Origin: Pseudomonas cavernae
GTDB taxonomy: Bacteria > Pseudomonadota > Gammaproteobacteria > Pseudomonadales > Pseudomonadaceae
NCBI RefSeq assembly: GCF_003595175.1
Contig: NZ_CP032419.1
Coordinates: 2,542,001-2,606,000, forward strand
DNA: 64,000 nucleotides
Reading direction: 5' to 3'
This document shows, in pieces, positions 58,875 through 64,000 of this stretch; within the stretch, counting starts at the first letter, position 1, and each line of letters begins with the position of its first letter. Under the pieces are notes generated by a model that saw only the letters and a program-made list of their open reading frames with translations, made no database searches and was not told the origin of the DNA. The translations under genes were made by a program, and so were the position numbers.

Positions 58875-60245
58875 TCATAAGCCTTGCGCGGTAGCCGCGG
58901 CGAGACGCCCGAAAATGGCCGCCTTGCCCAGCGCCGAACCCGTCATATAGGCCGCGCCATGCAGACCACCGACCACCTCGCCGGCAGCCAGCAGGCCCTC
59001 GATCGGTGCGCCAAACACGTCGTGCACGCGCATCTGCGCATCGATGCACAGGCCGCAGTAAGTGCCGAATACCGCCGCCGTGGAGGGGTAGGCGTAGAAC
59101 GGCCCGCGTTCGATGGGCCGCAGTTCGCCATGCTGATGCACCAGATGGCGGCGGCCGAACTCCGGCTCCTGGCCGTCGCGCACCGCCTGGTTGTAGGCCG
59201 CCACCTCGGCCAGCAGCACTTCCTCCGGCACCTCGATCAGGCGCGCCAGCTGCTCCAGGCTCTCGGCCTCGACGAACAGACCTTCCTCCAGGCGCCGCTC
59301 GAAGTCGAGGATGCGCACCCGGTTGTCGCCGCTTTCCATGATGTCGCGGTCGAGAATCTGGTAAGTCACGCCATAAGACTGCTGCATGCAGGCATCGCCG
59401 AGCAGCTTGTAGGACAGCGACTCGTCGACGAAGCGGCGGCCTTCCTGGTTCACCGCAATGGCGCCCTTGTACACCGCCAGGCAGGCATGGTGATTGTTCT
59501 CGTCCATCGGATGCTTGCCGAAGGTGCCCTTGATGTAGGGCGTGTCGCGCACGTCGGCACCCAGCGCCCAGGCCATGCGCAGGCCATCGCCCTCATTGCC
59601 CTCGCCGCCGATGAACACCGCGTTGTCGTACTGCGGCACGAAGCGGTGCACCAGCGCGCGGTCATGGACGAAACCGCCGGCGGCCAGCACCACGGCCTTG
59701 CGCGCGTACAGCTCGAGTGACTCGCCGCCCTGCTCGGCCAGCACCCGGCGCACCCGCCCATTGCTCTCGCGCAACAGGCGGCGGGCGCGGGTCTGCTTGA
59801 GCACCTCGACCCGGCCGCTGGCCTTGGCCGCCAACTCCAGTTGGCGGATCATGTCCGCCGGGTCGACGTTGTGCACTCGCGGCACCGACTGCCCGGAAGC
59901 CGCCTCGATCACCGGGGCGAACACCACGCCCTTGTCGCGCAGCCATTGGTAGGTGGCCAGTTGGTTGTCCGCGTAGGCGCGCACCAGCGCCTCGTCGCAT
60001 TCGCCCTTGCCGACCTCGACCAGGTCGGCGAACAACCGCTCGGCGGAATCCTCGATGCCGTTCTCGCGCTGCAGGTCGGTGCCGGCGAAGGCCAGGCAAC
60101 CGCCGCTCATCGCCGAGGAGCCGCCGGTCTGTGCGGTCTTCTCCAACAGGATGACCTCAAGGCCGGCCTCGGCCGCCTCCAGGGCCGCGGCGAAACCGGC
60201 CAGGCCGCCGCCGATCACCACCAGATCGCATTCACGGGTTTTCAT
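58875..60245 (-). CDS. FAD-binding fumarate reductase/ketosteroid-dehydrogenase-type flavoprotein (2)
   Basis: A 456-residue flavoprotein: VVIGGGLAGFAAALEAAEAG, LLEKTAQTGGSSAMSGGCLA, KAVVLAAGGFVHDRALVHRF and YMTGSALGKAAIFGRLAAA at the end. It is followed at once by etfB and etfA genes, which argues that it passes electrons to that ETF. Its ATG overlaps the stop of the racemase-fold gene (ATGA). Confidence 0.88.
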   Translation of the reverse strand: MKTRECDLVVIGGGLAGFAAALEAAEAGLEVILLEKTAQTGGSSAMSGGCLAFAGTDLQRENGIEDSAERLFADLVEVGKGECDEALVRAYADNQLATYQWLRDKGVVFAPVIEAASGQSVPRVHNVDPADMIRQLELAAKASGRVEVLKQTRARRLLRESNGRVRRVLAEQGGESLELYARKAVVLAAGGFVHDRALVHRFVPQYDNAVFIGGEGNEGDGLRMAWALGADVRDTPYIKGTFGKHPMDENNHHACLAVYKGAIAVNQEGRRFVDESLSYKLLGDACMQQSYGVTYQILDRDIMESGDNRVRILDFERRLEEGLFVEAESLEQLARLIEVPEEVLLAEVAAYNQAVRDGQEPEFGRRHLVHQHGELRPIERGPFYAYPSTAAVFGTYCGLCIDAQMRVHDVFGAPIEGLLAAGEVVGGLHGAAYMTGSALGKAAIFGRLAAATAQGL

Positions 60246-61081
60246 GCTGTCACTCCAAGCTGTTGTTCCGGCGTCAGGAAGCGCTCACTGAGGCCGTAGA
60301 AGGTGAAAATTTCCTTGACCCGTTGGCGTTCGGGCCGCGCCGAGAAATAGCCTCGGTTGCATGGCCGCACGCCGTTGGCGCGACGCAGGTCGACCATGGC
60401 CTCGGCCTGCTTGATCCATGCGCCGAGCGAATCCAAAACCGGTACGCCGTCGACCTCGTTGATGCCGTGACTGGCCAGCAGCACGTTCAGCGGCGCCTCG
60501 CCGGGGATGATCACTTCGGCACCGTCAGCGATCAGTGCGCGGGCCGCCACGCGAAAGCGCTCGATCAGTGCGGTCGGATCGCTGAAGGCGGTTAGCACGT
60601 CGGCGAAGCGGAAACCGACATGGCGCACACTGGCCAGGCGCTCGGCCAGGCCATGACGCGCGGCGTTCTCCTGCACCAACTCGGCCAGCTCGTCGATAAA
60701 CACCAGCACGCCGAACTTGCGCCCGAGCATGCACGCGGTAAGCATCGCCGACTCGCCGTAACCCACCACCGGGATGTCCAGCAGGCTGCGGATATCGCGC
60801 AGAGCCGGTTCCGGCAGGGTGCTGATGGCGTAGGCATCGAAACCCTGCTCCTCGGCATTCAGCCCGGCCGCCATGAACTGCAGGCCGTGCAGGTATTGCA
60901 GGGCGGAATGCTTGATGTCGTCGCCCGGGTAGTTGCTGCGATAAGTGCCCGGCTGCATGCCGTGCATGTGGATCTCGGTGCCCGGCCGCGCCACCTTGCG
61001 AAAATGCGCGCGCAGTGCCTGGTCGTAGGCGCCCAGGTCACTCAACACGGTAAAGCTTTGATGCCAGATACGAATGCTCAT
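60242..61081 (-). CDS. Asp/Glu/hydantoin racemase-fold protein without the catalytic cysteines
   Basis: A 279-residue protein of the Asp/Glu/hydantoin racemase superfamily (GTEIHMHGMQPGTYRSNYPG; DIPVVGYGESAMLTACMLGR; KFGVLVF). The two positions that normally hold catalytic Cys read AISTLPEP and IIPGEAPLN, with Thr/Ser and Glu in place. A racemase two-base mechanism is therefore unlikely; a lyase, hydrolase or isomerase role is more plausible. It is coupled to flavoprotein 2 by ATGA overlap. Confidence 0.8.
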   Translation of the reverse strand: MSIRIWHQSFTVLSDLGAYDQALRAHFRKVARPGTEIHMHGMQPGTYRSNYPGDDIKHSALQYLHGLQFMAAGLNAEEQGFDAYAISTLPEPALRDIRSLLDIPVVGYGESAMLTACMLGRKFGVLVFIDELAELVQENAARHGLAERLASVRHVGFRFADVLTAFSDPTALIERFRVAARALIADGAEVIIPGEAPLNVLLASHGINEVDGVPVLDSLGAWIKQAEAMVDLRRANGVRPCNRGYFSARPERQRVKEIFTFYGLSERFLTPEQQLGVTA

Positions 61082-61090
61082 GACGGTTCC

Positions 61091-63268
61091 TTATGGCTGG
61101 CTTGGCGTTGACTCGGCCTGTGCCGGGATGATCAGTTTCGGCGGCGACGGCACCTTGGCCCGAGCGCGGTCGCGAATGAATTGGTAGATGGCGTCCAGTT
61201 CGCCGTCGCTCAGTTCGTCGAAGCGCGGCATCCCCCGTGGCTGCAAGGCACCGTCGCGCACCACCGCCTCCAACCCCTCGCGAGTAAGAGCCAGCGGTGA
61301 CGCGCGCAGGTCCGGCGCACCGCCGCCGCTGATGGCATCGTGGCCGTGGCAGGTCTGGCAGGTCATCGCGTAGAGCGCCTCGCCCTGACTAACTCGACCC
61401 GCGTCCAGTTGCAGCTCCGGGCGGTCCAGCGGAGTCACCTTGGTGATCGGCGTATCCGGCAGTACGCCTTTGGCGTCCACCGCGAAGGTCAACAGGCGCC
61501 GCCCGCCATCGCGGAAATTCCAGCCGTGCTGGGCGAACAGCGAGCCGCCCACCAGCGGCCCGCCGCCGCCCCAGCCGACCAGCACCGAGATGTATTGCCG
61601 CCCATCCACGCTGTAGCTGATCGGTGGCGCGGAGATGCCGCGCTGGGCGTAGAACTGCCAGAGGGTCTTGCCGTCGGCCGCATCGAAGGCCACCAGATGC
61701 CCGTCTGCCTGGCCTTGGAACACCAGCCCACCTGCGGTGGTCAGGGTGCCGCCCGGCCAGGCGCCCGCCGTGGGCCGGCGCCAGACTTCACGCTGGGCCA
61801 GCGGGTCCCAGGCAACCAATGCCGAACTGCCGGCCTCCTTGGGAATATCGCCGGCATCCACATTCACGCCGAAGGCATAGGTGTTGCGCTTATGCTCCCA
61901 CTTGAGCGGATCGATACCCTTGTCGTTGTAGTAACCGGGGATATCCAGGGTCGGGATATAGACCAGGCCGGTACCCGGATTGAAGGACATCGGATGCCAG
62001 CTGTGACGTCCCGGTGGCCCCGGCCAGATCAACGCCTCGCCACTCTCGTAGCGGGCGCCGGGCACCTCGACCGGGCGACCGCTGGCCAGGTCGACCTTCT
62101 CCGCCCAGGTGACCTTGCCGATTTTCTCCGCCGAGATCAGCTTGCCGGTCTCGCGATCGATGACATAGAAGAAGCCGTTCTTCGGCGCGTGCATCAGCAC
62201 CCGGCGTGGCTTGCCCTCCACCTGCAAGTCCGCCAGCACCATGTCCATCGCCGAGTTGTAGTCCCACATCTCGCCCGGCGTGGTCTGGTAGTGCCAGGCA
62301 TATTCGCCGCTGTCGGCATCCAAGGCGACGATCGAGGACAAGTACAGGTTGTCGCCGCCACCAGGGCTGCGGATCTTGCGGTTCCACGGCGCGCCGTTGC
62401 CGGTGCCGATATAGACCCGGTTGAATTGCGGGTCGTAGGTCAAGGAGTTCCAGGCGGTGCCGCCGCCACCATGTTTCCACCACTCGCCGGTCCAGGTCTT
62501 GGCGGCCATTTCCATGGCCTTGTTTTCAAAACCATCGGCCGGATTGCCCGGTACGGTGTGGAAACGCCAGGCCTGTTTGCCGGTCTGCGCATCGTAAGCG
62601 GTGACATAGCCGCGCAGCGGACCGTTGTCGGCGCCACCGAAGCCGATCAGCACCTTGCCGTTGAAGGCCAGCGGCGCACCGGTGATCTGTGCATGGGTGT
62701 CTGGGTCGGTGGTCTGGGTCGACCAGACCTGCTGGCCGGTCTGCATCGCGATGGCAATCAGACGGCCATCGCCGGTGCCGACAAACACCTTGTCGCTCCA
62801 CATGGCCAAGCCACGGTTCATCCCCCAGTACATGCGCTGGCGTGCGGGATTGTGCTCGCGAAAAGCCTCGGTCACCTTCGGATCAAAACGCCACAGGGTC
62901 TTGCCGGTTTTCGCCTCGACCGCATACACCACGCTGAAACTGGCGCTGAAATAGATCACGCCGTCCTTGACCAGCGGCGTCGCAACCAGCGAGGTCGCCT
63001 CCGGCACATCCATGGCCCACGCTAGGCCCAGACGCTTGACCGAGTCACGGTCGATCTTGGCCAGCGGACTGAAACGCTGCTCCGAGTAGTTACGGCCGTA
63101 GGCCAGCCAGTTATGGCCCGGCTCGTCGGCGGCGATTGCCTGGGCATCGACGTCAGCGGCCAGCACCTGTCCGCCCCATAACAGCGCCAGGCTGCAGGCC
63201 GCCAGACACACCGTGACGCCCAGCGAACGGAAAATCCGATACGGCTTCATCTTCTTGTTGTTCTCCAT
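61091..63268 (-). CDS. PQQ-dependent quinohemoprotein alcohol dehydrogenase
   Basis: A 725-residue periplasmic enzyme: signal peptide (SLGVTVCLAACSLALLWGGQ), an eight-blade PQQ propeller (AYGRNYSEQRFSPLAKIDRD; EMWDYNSAMDMVLADLQVEG with the catalytic Asp region) and a C-terminal cytochrome c domain with CQTCH. The place of the vicinal Cys-Cys pair of most PQQ alcohol dehydrogenases reads RQRMYWGMNRGLAMW, without cysteines. ATG 63268 follows GAGGAG. It oxidises an alcohol and passes electrons to its own heme and then cytochrome c. Confidence 0.9.
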   Translation of the reverse strand: MENNKKMKPYRIFRSLGVTVCLAACSLALLWGGQVLAADVDAQAIAADEPGHNWLAYGRNYSEQRFSPLAKIDRDSVKRLGLAWAMDVPEATSLVATPLVKDGVIYFSASFSVVYAVEAKTGKTLWRFDPKVTEAFREHNPARQRMYWGMNRGLAMWSDKVFVGTGDGRLIAIAMQTGQQVWSTQTTDPDTHAQITGAPLAFNGKVLIGFGGADNGPLRGYVTAYDAQTGKQAWRFHTVPGNPADGFENKAMEMAAKTWTGEWWKHGGGGTAWNSLTYDPQFNRVYIGTGNGAPWNRKIRSPGGGDNLYLSSIVALDADSGEYAWHYQTTPGEMWDYNSAMDMVLADLQVEGKPRRVLMHAPKNGFFYVIDRETGKLISAEKIGKVTWAEKVDLASGRPVEVPGARYESGEALIWPGPPGRHSWHPMSFNPGTGLVYIPTLDIPGYYNDKGIDPLKWEHKRNTYAFGVNVDAGDIPKEAGSSALVAWDPLAQREVWRRPTAGAWPGGTLTTAGGLVFQGQADGHLVAFDAADGKTLWQFYAQRGISAPPISYSVDGRQYISVLVGWGGGGPLVGGSLFAQHGWNFRDGGRRLLTFAVDAKGVLPDTPITKVTPLDRPELQLDAGRVSQGEALYAMTCQTCHGHDAISGGGAPDLRASPLALTREGLEAVVRDGALQPRGMPRFDELSDGELDAIYQFIRDRARAKVPSPPKLIIPAQAESTPSQP

Positions 63269-63279
63269 GAGTAGTCTCC

Positions 63280-64000
63280 TCAACCCAGCCGGCGGGCGGC
63301 AGCGCCCGCGCCGGCGATACGCCCGAGCACCGAGCCGGACGTCAGCCCGGCGCCACCGGCGTATTTCACGTAATAGAGATTGCCGACCAGCTCGCCGGCG
63401 GCGTAGAGGCCGGGAATGACCTGACCCTCCTCGTCGATCACTTCGGCTTGGCTGTTCACCTTCAGCCCGCCGAAGGTGAAGGTGATGCCACAGGTCACCG
63501 CGTAGGCTACGAAGGGCGGGCGCTCCAGGGGATTCGCCCAGTTGGATTTGGGAATGGCCAGGCCAACGGTCGAACGGCCGTCGCGCACGGCCGGATTGAA
63601 CGGCACTTCACGGCTTACTGCAGCGTTGTAAGCACGCAGCGTATCGAGCAGGGCGTTGACGTTGACACCCTCCAGCTTCGCCGCCAGTTCTTCCAAGGTG
63701 TTGGCCTGGATGCGCGTCGCCTGGCGTACCCGGTATTCGTCCGGCAGCAGCGGCTCGCTGTGCTGGTCGAACAGCTGCCAGGCGATGCCACCCGGTTGCT
63801 GCAGCACCTTGGCGCCCATGCCCGAGTAGGTGTAGTTGCGAAAGTCCAAGCCCTCGTCGACGAAGCGCTTGCCCTCGGCGTTGACCACCACGCCGAGGTG
63901 GAAATAGTTCTTCTGCTGGTTGAGCAGGTTGAGGTCGCCCTGCTCGGGCGCATTGACATCGTAGAACACCGCGTGGCAACCCGACCAGTTGCCATGCGCG
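63280..64000 (-). CDS. FAD-binding fumarate reductase/ketosteroid-dehydrogenase-type flavoprotein (3), C-terminal part
   Basis: The frame is open to the window edge (GNWSGCHAVFYDVNAPEQGD and on), so the N-terminal FAD loop is outside. The end is YAGGAGLTSGSVLGRIAGAG, matching flavoproteins 1 and 2. The stop lies 11 bases before the ATG of the quinohemoprotein gene, so they are in one transcript. Confidence 0.88.
   Translation of the reverse strand, partial: AHGNWSGCHAVFYDVNAPEQGDLNLLNQQKNYFHLGVVVNAEGKRFVDEGLDFRNYTYSGMGAKVLQQPGGIAWQLFDQHSEPLLPDEYRVRQATRIQANTLEELAAKLEGVNVNALLDTLRAYNAAVSREVPFNPAVRDGRSTVGLAIPKSNWANPLERPPFVAYAVTCGITFTFGGLKVNSQAEVIDEEGQVIPGLYAAGELVGNLYYVKYAGGAGLTSGSVLGRIAGAGAAARRLG

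Noticed and set aside
1..64000. CRISPR array, tRNA or rRNA genes
   Set aside because: No regularly spaced repeats and no tRNA- or rRNA-like sequence were noticed on either strand.

Overview
The window looks like chromosome of a high-GC gammaproteobacterium, most probably Pseudomonas or a close relative. The reasons are Pseudomonas-like GC and codon use, a Pseudomonas-type acetyl-CoA synthetase, a polyamine-binding protein, an Rhs fragment, chromosomal-integron cassettes of the kind known in that group, and a sigma-54/XylR-type control region. No rRNA, tRNA or CRISPR array was seen.

Layout. (1) 1-2.66 kb: tail of a GGDEF-EAL protein, a PotF/PotD-like binding protein and a small Fic-antitoxin-like gene without its toxin. 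(2) 2.7-5.4 kb: an Rhs fragment, then four minus-strand gene cassettes (two VOC proteins, a monooxygenase-like ABM protein, a frameshifted RibD/DHFR-like protein) separated by attC sites, with no integrase in view. (3) 5.45-7.38 kb: debris plus a divergent XRE regulator/unknown gene pair. (4) 7.38-13.58 kb: a tightly overlapping four-gene minus-strand operon encoding a SIR2 protein, a small middle component, a Rad50-like ABC ATPase and a REase-nSTAND NTPase. This is probably an ABC-three-component type defence system, and it is the most interesting locus here. (5) 13.8-20.1 kb: two miniature inverted-repeat elements, an acetyl-CoA synthetase whose N-terminus has been replaced by part of another gene, a broken LysR gene, a molybdenum-hydroxylase tail, an LCAT-like lipoprotein, IS110 and IS3 remnants and a group II intron 3' end.

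(6) 20.2-27.9 kb: a branched-chain-type ABC transporter (livF, livG, livM, livH and a binding protein) with an acetoacetate-decarboxylase-family gene. Divergent from it are an XRE-cupin regulator, a second decarboxylase-family gene and an SDR. (7) 27.9-34.8 kb: arylsulfatase, SMP-30-like protein, a flavin reductase-MarR fusion, MmgE/PrpD and an MFS exporter. (8) 34.8-51.7 kb: a large aromatic-ring (possibly steroid-like) meta-cleavage cluster on the minus strand. It holds an extradiol dioxygenase, two C-C hydrolases, a two-component flavin monooxygenase, hydratase, aldolase and acylating acetaldehyde dehydrogenase, plus a DUF1302/DUF1329/YCF48/MMPL envelope module. A divergent XylR/DmpR-type activator at 49.9 kb, a good sigma-54 promoter at 49572-49586 and a 13-bp-arm palindrome about 150 bp upstream of the expected start give a coherent control circuit.

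(9) 51.7-64 kb: an MFS exporter, an isochorismatase-fold protein lacking the usual cysteine, an SDR, three fumarate-reductase/ketosteroid-dehydrogenase-type flavoproteins, both ETF subunits, an Asp/Glu-racemase-fold protein lacking its catalytic cysteines, and a quinohemoprotein dehydrogenase. A LysR gene is divergent from the first flavoprotein. Together regions 6-9 read as an island for importing and oxidising an unknown organic compound, with electrons passed to ETF and cytochrome c and the ring carbons leaving as pyruvate and acetyl-CoA.
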